64,000 nt of DNA from Astrothelium macrocarpum (taxonomy: Eukaryota > Ascomycota > Dothideomycetes > Trypetheliales > Trypetheliaceae), in the NCBI GenBank assembly GCA_021030915.1, contig JAGEMR010000045.1:141385-205384 (forward strand), written 5' to 3'. The position numbers were made by a program, and so were the translations under genes. This document shows positions 32,297 to 43,521 of the stretch, piece after piece. The notes under the pieces are model-generated. The model did no database searches. It was not told the DNA's origin and worked only from the letters and a program-made list of their open reading frames with translations. Position 1 is the stretch's first letter. Each line of letters begins with the position of its first letter.

Positions 32297-35200
32297 GACG
32301 GTCGTTGTTCACTAATTTTCAGATTGTACATATCACATGACGTACGGCGAGGGCACATTCAATTTCCGGTCACCACAAAAATCAGCAGATTGGGAGGCGA
32401 AACATTACGAGCATATTATTACCGGCGCACATGCTTGGAGCGCGCCATTACACCGGAACAGAGACCGACCCTCGCTTCATTATCCATAATTTGCAAAATC
32501 ACTGTAAGATAATTGCAGGCCTTAGTTTTTAGAAATAATCCATCCCCAATCTTACCCAAAGTCTCTCTGGCCCCGAAACATCCGTTTCATTCATTTTCCC
32601 GGCCCCCAACAGTAAATGTTGGGAGCTCAACTTCTGGCACGGTGGACCATTCTCCTCATGTAATCGTCATAATGGACCCAAACGATCGGATACTACACGG
32701 TAGACTCGTGAATGCTATATTGAACGGGTTTAGCGATCGGGATGGTTTTCTTATTATCTTCCTTGGTTCCGTCCAGGAGAATGGCAAAAGAGTCAGGATG
32801 CATTGCTAGGGGCCAGGCAGTTTGCGATTTCACCAATCAGCAGGCGCGCGGGGCGTTTAGCCCCGTTTAGATTTTTTTTAGAGTAACATGGTTGCATGTG
32901 TAGATAGACTACCGGGTACAAAGTTGTAATATTAGGGCTTTGATTAGCTGCCAACTCGTACATTACCCTTTTCAATCAAAACAAATGAAACAAGGGTTGC
33001 ATTCGCTACTCATGACTTAACCACGCATAACTCTTACGCCTTATGCAGGCAGTATTGGTCCGAGACTGACGCATGGCTTCATGTGCCACACCTTTTTTAG
33101 CATTATCTGTCTGCTTCTTATGCCGTCATGCACGATGCCGCCTAACCCCCTCTCTGTGCCTTAAATATGTGCCACGTTCATGCAGCGGTCGTCGTCGCCA
33201 ATCCCTGGGTTGCAAGATTGGCAACATGGATGGCCTGATAGCAAGACGACAAGCCGAATCAAGTCCCGCTTGCTAATATGTACAGGCCGATCCAATTTTC
33301 GCCGCATGTGCCGTGCCTTGAGCCTTGAGAGAAAGAGAGAGAGAGAGTCAGAGTGTCGCGCGAGTAAGAGCGGCCGCGACCTCCCTGATTCTGATTAGTC
33401 GAGCATTTCAACGAATCAACGGCTATAACAGCAAATGATGGGAAAGGGCAACCAGATGTAAGGTTAGTTGCGACTAGTTAGTGTTTGAAACTTTGCATCC
33501 TAAGCAGGTTGGTGGCTCTGGCGCCCTACTTTTGACTTTGTACTGGCGCCTTCTCGATGGCATCGGCCGAGCATAGGCTAGTTAGAGGGGGCTGATTCAG
33601 ACATATCCAAGCATATGCGAAGGTTGATAGTCAGCTATCAGCTACTTTGTTTGTCGCAAAAAATTGACAGATTGGGAATCTGGCGGATTTGGGGCGATCT
33701 AGCTAGGCCGGGCCCCTGATGATAGGCTCATTTCAACGAGGACAAGCAATAGCCTAGTCAGGTAGTTGTCTCGTCCTGTTTACCTCATCAAGCTACCCAC
33801 AGCCAGTGCCCATGCTCCCGAGTAATGACGATGTGCATCCAGACTAGTCAGAGCCAAGCAATCCTGAACAGATCGACGGAGATCTCGCTCGCAAATATAT
33901 GTCGCTTTAGCAAGACAGCTTAGCAACACTCGCTTATGCAGCTCGCACCTAATTCTTTATTGTATCTAGGCGGCATGCAGCAGCGGAGCGAATACGAACG
34001 CGTTTCTTTGTTCGACCCAGAACGATCGGAATGCCCTGTGCGTTCGCCAAGTGCAAGCAATTTAGTCATGATGTGGCCGCATCGACCTCTATCTATGCGT
34101 GCATTAATCCGAAGCCCCTAGAAATTTGACCGGCAGCGTGTGGATACAAGGTTCGATGTGGGATTAAACGTCAGGCCGCTGGATAATTCGGCCGAGGCCA
34201 GCACTCGGTGCCCTGTTGTGGGCCCGGGAAGACGCCAGTGATTTGCGAGTATTTGCGAAATTTCCTGGTCAGCGCCACCGGTCAACCTCTTCCTCCAAGC
34301 TACCGCTATTTTCGTGGTGATTATTACGAAGCAGGTATTGTTAGCCTACTCGTTATAGCACGTGGTTGGCCTGATGACTAGGTCAGACCCGTCAAGGACA
34401 ATGCAAAAACTCGAGCCTAATCCTAGCCGGGCACTCTAGCCAGATAAGACTAAAATAAGGCCGATGTGTGGCGTCGACGCGCGCATGGAACTCTGCCTCC
34501 GGTGAATTCGGACCCCAACCCTGTGAACTTTTCCCGGAGAAGGAAAAATATTTTAGAAGTCTGGCAGTACCGGCACTTGTGAGAAACTAGAGCAAGATAA
34601 CAGCAACGCCATATCCTACGCAACACGACTTCATTCTCGCGTCAGCTGTTTTGCTGACAGCCAAGAACGCGTGTGACCTCGATTCCGAGATACGAGCACG
34701 ATGTTGCAGAACCGACTCATGTTCGTACTTTTATTCAGTGCATTTATCAAAAACCATTTGGGTTCAAGCGTCGCGCGTAGAACCGAATCCATCTACCTTT
34801 AAACGAAGTTCTAGATCGGCACGTTTTAGGAATCTCATCTGCCAATTAATCCGCAAAATATTATCCCGGCTTTGCATACACATTACATTCGTCTCTTGTG
34901 TCCTATTCGCGACAAATCTTGCGTCAGACTTGATTTGTTTTGTCTGCAAAGTTAACCAAAAGAAAGGGGATGCCTGTCGGATCAGGTAAGGTCTACGAGC
35001 AATACGCTAGATAGGGGGTGACCCGAGGAAAATGGAACAAGAAACTCTATTGCAGCATACTACGGCTATTTGTCCAGCAAACCAGCATTCGCCACTTGTA
35101 TGCTCCGAGCACGCATCGCTTTCGATAAATATCGAGTATCATTGCCTACTTTCATCCGTCTCTTCCTGTTTGTCTCACTAGTCGTATGCGAGACTTTGAG

Positions 35201-36867
35201 GTTGACGTAATGTGTACCCATAAGCGTGATGAGCACATTTACGTGGACAAAGCAAAAGAGACATCACCAACGCATAGGATCTGCTCGATTACTGTCCTGG
35301 TGATCGTGCGTATAAAGCAGGCCTGTTATCTTAGAAATGGAATCATCGATGCTTTGAAAATTTGCACTAGACTCTACATGTTTGGATTCGGCTAAGATCA
35401 GCATCATGCATTAACGAAACTCTTTAATGCTAAAGTAGGTAGGTCCTATCCACCATTTCAGCCAGCCTTCTTTCAGCAATCTGTCTTCGACGCTGCTTCA
35501 CCTTGCCAAAATTTAAGTTATCGGACGACATGACCATGGGCCAGCAGCTCCGCTCGGATGCTTGGTAAAACAACCAAAATATTACAGGCATGCTTCTTGA
35601 GTGACAAAATATGCTTGCCCTGGTCTCGAGAGGTGTCAGACCATTGAGCGTGATGTCTCAATTCGACTAGTCGCGTTGAAAAACGAAAGTGATGAATCGG
35701 TTGGCATCGTCTACCAGGAACGTAGCCGATCCGATGCCCGACGATCCTACATGTTCGCATGACTTCTCTTCAGTGGAGACCGGTGCAGTTATGAGGCGAT
35801 TATTCGTGCATGAGTGTCCTTGGCACCTGTGGTTGTGAGACGATGTAAGCGACGTCGTGTAAAATTTCCCCTAAGAGTCAATGCCAGACCATATTCTTAT
35901 ATGACGTTACATATTACCATGCAGTACGTTCAGAGCAAAGAATCCAGAATTTTAGAGTGTTGCTGTGGACTCACTGTGCAGCGACTGCTCACTCACCATC
36001 TGTTCTGTAGCACCAGCAGGAAATAGGTGAACAGCACGAAGCACTCCTGCATTCTCAGTTGGTGATTTTTTTTATTGTCGCCATATTTTTGAGTATACTA
36101 ATCGCAGGTGGTATGATCTTCACGGTCATCATCTTCTGAAGCTCCACTGCCTTGGTCCCTCTACGCAATCGCATCGCCAAACAACTCTGCTAGGGCCTCT
36201 ACCTTTCATCGGCACTTGTCCCATGGCAACTGAGGTCTCTAGTAGCTTCTGTCCTTTAACGTTTCCAGTGGCTTAGATTTAGCGAATTCTCGGACATCCA
36301 TCACTGGCGACACCTCAGGTGTGTATATTACAATGATATGATTGGAATGTGCAAGATATTATGGCTGTCTAGGAAATCTTACCAAGAATTCTTGGAACCA
36401 TCCTATTGAACAACAGCAAATCGGATAAAACCTGGTGTTAGAAAGCGTAAATCGCAGCGCATCATTGCTTGATGTTATCTCTCTCTTGGAGGATTAACAA
36501 TGAGCAGCAGAACAGGCTCAGCCCTATCGGATTGATTAGAGCTAGTACGTTGAGCAGGTCATGGTTGGTATAGTTTGATGGTGTTTTTGGTAGAGTTAAG
36601 AATGCCTTTTGGCTAAACTAATACTGTCCGAGTACATTCTGAGCCAGGAAACTGACCAACACCCAAAAAAAAAAAAACTTCTCTGCCTAGAACCTAATTC
36701 TAAGTATCCACAAAAGGAGAGCAAGACAGCGAATCACAACATGTTTTGCCTGCACCGTTCACGCCTTGGAGATTGCACAAGTCATGATACAATTTTGCGC
36801 CCCATTACCCACCTGCTGTCAATCGAGAACCACCCAGAAGACATCATCCGTGACACTCATGAGACCT
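32297..36867. other. 4.6 kb gene-free region
   Basis: This is the longest stretch without a supported gene. The longest open frame is 112 codons (34651-34989) and has no domain. Composition is near even with CpG present, so it is not a RIP-mutated transposon. Many short TAG/CTAG-containing motifs occur (TAGCTAGGCC near 33700, CTAGGTAGG-like near 35440). A GA-repeat lies at 33327-33347. I see no tRNA, 5S rRNA or terminal repeat. It could hold long non-coding transcripts or regulatory sequence. Confidence 0.45.
33327..33347 (+). repeat. GA-rich microsatellite
   Basis: A short (GA)n run with one AAA interruption lies in the gene-free region. Confidence 0.85.
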
Positions 36868-38519
36868 TCAATTCTTCTTTTCACTCCTTCGTCTCATCCC
36901 CACCTTCAATCCCAGCGGCTTCCTCAAAAACCCCTCCCTCGTCTCCATCTCCTCCTGATACAATTCAAACTCATACCTCCGAAACACCGTACTCACAATC
37001 AACGCCAGCTCCATCTCCGCCACATTCCTCCCCACACACGCCCGCGGGCCATAGCTAAACGGAATGAACGCGGCCTTCTGCCGATCCGTCAGTCTCCCCT
37101 CCTCCCACCGCTCCGGGCGAAACTCATCCGCATCCGTACCCCAAATCTCCTTGGAATGATGGATCGTGTACGCCGGCACACTCACCACATTCCCCTGCGC
37201 GAAATGGTGCCCAGCAATCTCAATCCCAGCACCAGGCGGCACCACGCGCGGCAGCCCCAGCGACGACGTGCTATGGATGCGCATCGTCTCCTTGATGACC
37301 GCATCCACATACGGCAAGTCGCGCACCTGCTCGAAGCGCGGCACTTCTTCATCCTCCCCGGCGGCGTCCGGCAGCGCGGCGTCCAGCTCGGCCTGCAGCT
37401 TCGGCAGCACGACCGCCGCGTTCGCCAGCACGTGGTACAGCAGCGCGCACGACGTGTTCGACGTCGTGTCCGAGCCCGCGATCAGCTGCGTCAGCGCCTC
37501 CGCCGTCAGCTCCTGCCGCCCGAGCTTGGCGCCCTTCTCGTCGCGGCCCTCCATGAGGCGCGCGAGCAGGTCGACGCGCTCGACCGAGGATGCGTGATCG
37601 ATGCGGTATTTCACGCGCGCCGTGGCGATGCCTGCGAGGTTCTCGACGGCGCGGATGCCTTGGGAGAAGAAGGGATCCGGGAGGTATTTGGCGTAGGGTT
37701 TGAGTTGGGGGAGGCAGCCGAGGGCGCTGTGGGAGGTTAGATGTCTCTTTTTTCCTAATTGTTCTTGCTCGGAGTCGGGGGACTTACCCTGAGACTTCGC
37801 CACGTCGGTTGAGTACCTCGACGGCTGGTGCATATCTTGGTGGAGAATCGGGAGTCTCTCGGACTTCTGCAATGTCCTTTCCTTTCTCCAGCATTCCAAA
37901 GGGAGCTCCGAATGCAAGGTCTCCGATGATATCGAATGCCAGGTAGTTGAACCAGTGCAGGGCATCCATCTCTGCATATCGACCATGTGCAGTCGAGCTC
38001 ATTCGGTCCCATTGTTTTACTAATTCTTCTAAATTGTGGTGCATATACTGTTCAAATTGCCCAATGCTCTTTTGACTGAAAGTGTGGGAGACTGTCTTGC
38101 GTTTGCGTGTATGCTCGGCGCGATCACGCGTGTTGAAGAGTCCTCGATGAATGGAGACGAACGCATCGTAGTATTCGCTGTGTAATGATCAGAGCCGTCA
38201 TCTTGACAAGGAGAATAATTACTTACCTCTTCAGAAACCCATTACCATGACCGTACACGATAGGTATGGCGTCCGCGTCGGCAATTGAGACATGGTTGGG
38301 TTGTATCCTAACCAGCGTGCCATATTTCTTGTGTGCTTCATCCACGGCAGCATATCGTCTGCCTCGTCGACATTGGTATAGAAGCCAAAGATTGGTGAAG
38401 GCTGCAGGAAATGGACCTGGGATATCTTTGATGGACCAATTCCTGAGATATGGAAGAAGGTAGTATAACACAGGAAGTACTAAGAGAGTCCAGGGTGAAA
38501 TGAAAAGGGACAGAAACAT
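36868..38519 (-). CDS. Cytochrome P450, CYP53 type (probable benzoate 4-monooxygenase)
   Basis: A microsomal P450 that resembles CYP53, the fungal benzoate para-hydroxylase family. Exons 38519-38227, 38177-37788 and 37726-36868 on the minus strand give 513 aa. An N-terminal membrane anchor (FISPWTLLVLPVLYYLLPYL) is followed by the proline hinge IPGPFPAAF. The I-helix motif is AGSDTTSNT, the K-helix ExxR is ETMRIHS, and the PERW motif is in FRPERWEEG. The haem loop is FSYGPRACVGRN, with the thiolate Cys. The block YAPAVEVLNRRGEVSG and then ALGCLPQLKPYAKYLPDPFF, joined over intron 2, is the best pointer to CYP53. The first ATG in frame is 38519; an upstream TTG frame extension is ignored. No other aromatic-catabolism gene is adjacent. 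Most of exon 3 lies in skew-flip island 3. Confidence 0.9.
36890..37745. other. GC-rich skew-flip island 3
   Basis: The island covers exon 3 and intron 2 of the minus-strand P450 gene. On the + strand, bases 36961-37020 have 25 C and 5 G, while 37681-37740 have 31 G and 6 C (hand counts), with the flip near 37560. The left-C, right-G polarity is the same as in plus-strand genes. Confidence 0.75.
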
Positions 38520-39952
38520 CTCAATGGAGTGTTGGACTTGTTTGTTTTGGTCTCGAGCCAATTCAAGAGATGAATGCGAAAGTGATGATGCTGTGAAAGA
38601 TGCGATGGAGAGGGAGAGTTTTTATACAAAAGGCCATGCAGGCCACTGAGTAACAAGAGCATTGTAGTATATGACATTGTTTGCTTGAGTGAAAGCTGTT
38701 TACCCCACCCCTACTGATGACAGGTGAAAGTCTCCGAGATTTCGCCTACAAGCTGGTGCAAGCTCTCAACTTCAGCCACTCAAAAACGGAGGAGAGAGAC
38801 CCGAAGGCCGATTAAGCGCGAGAAGACATCGTATCGCTCCACCGCCTCCTGTGGCTTCTTAAACATTCAGGAACCGTTTTGACTGCCGTTCATCATCCCC
38901 TCACCCTTGGCAGCTTTTTGAAGGTCTTTTCTCGATCATTCCTCGGCCTTCAAATTTCGTTTTGCTCTCTTCGTATTCTCTTTGGCAGAGTTTGAAGATG
39001 AGGAAATTTCCCAACATATTCCTTGGCTGTGCCTGAATGCAGCCACATGTGTGATCAATCGTCATGCATATGCTTTTGTAATTCAAGTCACGGCTATCGG
39101 CGCCGAAAAAAATCTTGATTTGACTCCCACGAAAGAAAAGAAAATGTTGTTGGATCATCTGCATTGTTGGTGAAAAGCATTTACAAATTAGCCATCGTTC
39201 AACGGTGTGTGTGCTATTTTGGATGGATGTACAAGGTGCATTTGCTATGGCCTGTTGGTAACGACAGAAAAGCGTGATGAAGTATTCTCTCGTCACTGTG
39301 GAAAGATACCGGGTATGGTGCCAATATTGAGTTTAAATAAGCCTTGTGGGCCAGATAGAACACTTATGAGTCACCACCATGAAGTATTCCCGCGATGAAG
39401 TATACTAACAATCCAGCCGAATACTCATGCTAATGAACAGGACAACATTAACCCCCAGGGGTAACGGTTGAACCATCGAATGCATTCGAGCTAAGTAAGC
39501 ATGGTTTCAATAAGACAAATACCGTTTGAGCGGAATACCCGATGCGAGATACGATAGGACGTGACGTACATAGCAATGATACGGAAGATTGATAATCGAA
39601 TACATTAATTGACAGCTATCTTAGAACTCCAAATCCCGTGAGCCTGAGCCGTGGGCATTTCCCATGAACACCCGCTGAGCATTGTTTTCCAGAGATCTCG
39701 GCACAACAGCTGATTGACTGGTCCATGTAAGCCAGCTCCTTTTCCATACCCGTAAAAATATATGATGATTATCCAATTTGATATTGTGTCAAACGTACCC
39801 AAATCACTGCATGTGTTGCGTCAAGGTCGACACATGTGTTTGAGGGTTTAACAACAATTGTGCGGACGTAGGTTCAATCCATGTGTCTTCACAAAAATGA
39901 GAGCGAGGATGCATTATTCCAGGTAACAGTATTGCCTAACTCTGAGGAACCG
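38520..39952. other. Intergenic region upstream of the P450
   Basis: This 1.4 kb stretch contains the P450 promoter on its left side. Open frames up to 131 codons have no domain and a non-coding look. No repeat or RNA gene was recognised. Confidence 0.5.
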
Positions 39953-40155
39953 TCAACATCGTATCCATTTTTGATTGTCTGAGGGGTCCACAGCCCGAAT
40001 ATGTCGTCCGAACCTCTGGCTCGTCATGGGCTCAATTTCGAGAATTTCGCCCCTTTCGTAGAGATGATATCGATCACCATACACGCTCGCCGAAATGTGA
40101 CCCTCGCAGTACTCGAGGGCCTTTGGGGCTCGCACAAGAATCACTCCATGGGTTT
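39953..40155 (-). pseudogene. Out-of-frame continuation of the F-box gene
   Basis: In the +1 frame relative to the F-box gene, an open stretch runs from just after a TAA near 40156 down to a TGA at 39953-39955. It reads like protein (CEGHISASVYGDRYHLYERG, EILEIEPMTSQRFG) and has no upstream ATG of its own. No GT-AG intron that would link the two frames was found. The simplest reading is that a one-base indel cut the last about 60 residues off the F-box protein; a sequencing error or a true frameshift would look the same. Confidence 0.45.
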
Positions 40156-40967
40156 ATGAGTCCAGCCTCTTCCCAGAATTTTAGAGTCTTGATCAACGGC
40201 TTGACCTCATCGCGTTTGCCCATCATGCGTCGTATTTTTGCCAGGTTGCGGTACGGTGCATGTCTTCTACTATCATGTTCTGGGTTATGAAGATGCCTGA
40301 GGACGAAAGGTTGGCTCGCCCGTGATATTCGCCACCAAGTCTCAGATGGGATCGGTTCGGTCAAGGGATAAGTCAATGGATCTTCAAAAAAAGCAAGGAC
40401 AGCTGGGAGGCTCTCATCGTAGTCCAACCACCATTCACTACCAGCATTGTGTTCGAACATGGACAGTGTCTCAGGTAGGTCCACTTCAGCGACCTCCCAT
40501 TTTGGCGTTTCCGCAGAGAACCTCACGAAGACTGATTCGTCGCAAGGAGTATTTTCGAACATGGCGAGCATGTGTGGAAGCTCACAACCACATGTTGGCC
40601 ACCAATCCTCGCTCTTCAACAATCCGAAATCAGACTTTCTCCACCACTTACGCCTTCTTTTGGATTCTTTAGAAGGCCAAGTCAAGCAGCAACGATAATT
40701 GCACAGGGGGTCATGTTGAGTCCAATATGCCCGTCGTATTTGGTGAAGATGCTCGTCGATTCGCTTGTCGATCCAAGCGAATTCTGGACGTTTGGGATGC
40801 TCTGTTGCATTTGCCAAGCGCCACACCATTTGAGGGAGCTTGGAATCGATGTAGTCACGATACTGGCGATTGACTCGCCGTAGAGAGTAAAGACCTGGTC
40901 CATGGCAGGCAAGAAGGTAAGTGATTTCGTCGAGGAGCTCTGGAGGTAGGTCTTCGAGAGAAGGCAT
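40074..40967 (-). CDS. F-box protein, probably frameshifted at its 3' end
   Basis: The 297 aa product starts with an F-box (MPSLEDLPPELLDEITYLLA, then LYSLRRVNRQYRDYI), the module that binds Skp1 in SCF ubiquitin ligases. The rest is Trp-rich (WWRKSDFGLLKSEDWWP) and lacks LRR or WD40 repeats, so the target is unknown. Such F-box genes are numerous and fast-evolving in filamentous fungi. The ATG at 40967 is the first real one; the frame upstream is open only through a TTG. The final about 20 residues overlap a more protein-like reading frame that continues to 39953, which suggests a recent frameshift near 40090-40155. Expression or function is uncertain. Confidence 0.7.
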   Translation of the reverse strand: MPSLEDLPPELLDEITYLLACHGPGLYSLRRVNRQYRDYIDSKLPQMVWRLANATEHPKRPEFAWIDKRIDEHLHQIRRAYWTQHDPLCNYRCCLTWPSKESKRRRKWWRKSDFGLLKSEDWWPTCGCELPHMLAMFENTPCDESVFVRFSAETPKWEVAEVDLPETLSMFEHNAGSEWWLDYDESLPAVLAFFEDPLTYPLTEPIPSETWWRISRASQPFVLRHLHNPEHDSRRHAPYRNLAKIRRMMGKRDEVKPLIKTLKFWEEAGLINPWSDSCASPKGPRVLRGSHFGERVW

Positions 40968-41831
40968 CTTGTATATGAATAGCAGTTGTAGGAGGTGCTG
41001 AGCTGAAGAGATGGGTGCTTTTACAGAATAGTTCAAAGGAAAATGAAGGTTTTAAATCGAATTTGTATTTGGACTAAGGACTACAGGCTAAAAAAGAATG
41101 TGGTTTTAAGGTACTCATAGACGATGACCATATTCAGGACGCATTCATCCATGGTAAATACCATGGTAGCAACCATGGACACGTCAGATGAAAATAACAC
41201 AACGCGTGTTGAAAAATCATGAAGATGAAGGACTGCTATGACACCACAGGTGCGACTCGGAGAAGGACAAAATTCACTGAGAGAAAGAGATGGCTCTTGC
41301 AAAAAGAGCAATCGAGCTACACCTACCCATTCCAGTGGACTCTCGGCATGAGTCTATTCTAAAAGATGAGTACACTAAACAAGTAGTGAAGGACTGGTAG
41401 CTCTCGTCGGGAGCCACATTTTATCATGAGAAAACCCAGATTTGGTCTGATAGCCGGGACTCTCTAGCTCCTGGCTTAACTTTACAACATACTGAATAGG
41501 AAGGGCGAGCAGTGAGGACACCAGGGGAAAGACATGATTTCCACGAACAAATGGGAGCTGACTATTTGTTGGGAGCGCCTGCGAAGAGAGCAGACTACGA
41601 AGCGTATCAATGCGCATGATAACGCGACTGAGTGAGTCAGCGATGACGAGATGGTGGGAGTATTCGTGAATGTTCGTGGAGATGCGCGTTCTGGAGTCGT
41701 GAAGCTACACTGCCCAAACCGGTTAGGCCCATTTCCGTTCATCTCAAAAAATTGACACAGGAGAAATCAAACCTCTAACAACCACAATTCCCTCAAAACC
41801 CCCGTTACTTTTCCCACCACATACTTTAATC
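40968..41831. promoter_or_regulatory. Divergent upstream region, F-box / RRM genes
   Basis: This 864 bp region holds the upstream sequences of both neighbours. A CCATGG-centred inverted arrangement (CATGGTAAATACCATG near 41152-41167, then GTAGCAACCATGG) could form a small hairpin. The RRM gene leader (41770-41831) is CA-rich. No gene was recognised. Confidence 0.5.
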
Positions 41832-43078
41832 ATGTATGCCGTCATATCTCCACTGTCTACTGATAAATTACTGATCAATCAAGGTATTTGCTTCGCCGAA
41901 GCGCGCTCAGAGCCTTATCATCCACCCACACCGCCGCCTTTTGCACAAGACCAAGGACATTCGTCACATTCAATTCATCCTCTCTCACATCTAAGCAGCA
42001 ATGGAGCTCGACAGTAATTCGGCGCCGGTTCGCTAGCGGGGATGCAAAACCTAGCGAAGCAATAACGACAGATGAGACCATCCCCGAGGAACCTTCAAAG
42101 TCTGAAGAAGAGGCTATTGGGGAGAGCCAAGCTGCATCTCAATCAGAGACACCCGCCTCCTCTACCCTTGAGAGTGCGCAGCAAACAGCTTCTCATGTTG
42201 CAACCTCTGCGACCGAGACTGCACGACAAGCTGGAGAATCCATTGCAACAAGTGCACAGCAAGCTCAGCAGTCCGCCATAGACACTGCACAAAGCCTTGG
42301 TCAATCCGCTGGCGCAGCAATTGGAAGCGCTGCCGGTGCTGCGCAAGCAAATACCCCATTCAGTAATCCGAATTACCCACCCTCGCCATTTTCGTTAAGA
42401 AAAGGAACGACGCCAGCACCAGAGCCTTCAAGAATCATCTACATTGGAAATCTGTATTTTGAAGTCAGGGAGGATACTCTACGACGGGAATTCTCCCGCT
42501 TTGGCAACATCACTCAGTCTCGAATCGTCTACGACAACCGCGGCCTCAGCAAAGGGTAAAACATCCCTTACCTCCATCTCCTCCACTTCTCCATCTTCCC
42601 ATCCCGCTAACAGAAGCCCACTTGCAGATTCGGCTACGTCGAATTCGACAGCGTCGACTCCGCCACGGCCGCCATCCGCAGCCTGGACCAGCAGATCCTC
42701 GAAGGCCGGCGCATGACCGTGCAATACCACATGCCGCGCCCGGAACGCTCGCGGCCGGCCGCCTCCCGCAGCGCCAACGTGCCGTCGAAGACGCTCTTCA
42801 TCGGCAACATGAGCTTCGAGATGACGGACCGCGACCTCAACGACCTGTTCCGCGAGATCCGCAACGTGCTCGACGTGCGCGTCGCCATCGATCGCCGCTC
42901 CGGCCAGCCGCGCGGCTTTGCCCACGCCGACTTTGTCGATGTCCCTAGTGCGCAGCGGGCGATGGATGTTTTGGCGGATAAGGAGGTGCATGGGAGGAGG
43001 TTGAGGGTGGATTTTAGTGGGGAGAGCTCGACCCAAAGGACGAGGGCGTATCATCAGGATGGGCCAGCACCAGTGTAG
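41832..43078 (+). CDS. Mitochondrial two-RRM RNA-binding protein with an intron-split start codon
   Basis: The protein-like frame has no in-frame ATG upstream because a TAA precedes it. An intron with donor GTATGC (41834) and acceptor ATCAAG (41883) places AT of exon 1 next to G of exon 2, creating ATG TAT TTG. Exons 41832-41833, 41884-42555 and 42628-43078 give 374 aa in a consistent frame. The N-terminus (MYLLRRSALRALSS) is a basic, amphipathic mitochondrial-type presequence. Residues about 97-155 are an Ala/Gln/Ser/Thr-rich, LEA-like amphipathic stretch. Two RRMs follow: RNP2 IYIGNL with RNP1 KGFGYVEF across intron 2, and RNP2 LFIGNM with RNP1 RGFAHADF. A mitochondrial RNA-processing or translation role is inferred. 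Exon 3 lies in skew-flip island 4. Confidence 0.8.
42556..43070. other. GC-rich skew-flip island 4
   Basis: The island begins at intron 2 of the RRM gene. The intron is C-rich (CTCCATCTCCTCCACTTCTC). Bases 42661-42720 have 25 C and 18 G, and 42961-43020 have 29 G and 2 C (hand counts), with the flip near 42930. The G+T arm continues into the 3' flank. Confidence 0.72.
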
Positions 43079-43521
43079 GCGTAGAGAATTCGGGAGTAGA
43101 GGGAGGAGGCATTTGGTTTCGCTGTGTACAGCTTTTATGTTCCTTCCAGATTTTTGTTGTTACTAGTTTCTGGAGAGGAGGTGTAGAATTTGTAGAATAG
43201 CTTGGCTGGTTTTACGGAGGATAATCGGAAAAACACACATCACCACTTTTCCCATTTGTTCGTACACTTTAGCTCTCTCGGCGACGACGATGTAGTGGTT
43301 GGCCTGTTGCCTCAGATCCATCTCCGTTGGTTCACGTTGGACGCATGCTAACACGCTGTCGTCATTGGATGCCAGATGGCCTAGGCCTTCAGGTAAATGT
43401 ATATATGTCCAGCTCGCCCTACCGGAATTAGAACTGTAAATTGGGCGTTGTAATATGCATAACACCCTGTCCTTTTAGCCCTGCTTAGGTCTTTGGTCCC
43501 TGCTTTTAGATAGCTGTACCC
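43079..43521. other. Intergenic, RRM gene to cytidine deaminase
   Basis: This 443 bp region serves as the 3' flank of the RRM gene and the promoter of the next gene. Nothing else was recognised. Confidence 0.55.

Noticed and set aside
36766..37740. 324-codon plus-strand frame over the P450 gene
   Set aside because: It is antisense to exon 3 of the P450 and is Arg/Leu/His-rich because of the GC-rich island; no domain.
39865..39885. GGTTCAATCC resembling a tRNA B box
   Set aside because: The flanking bases do not form a T-stem and there is no A box or acceptor stem at the right spacing.
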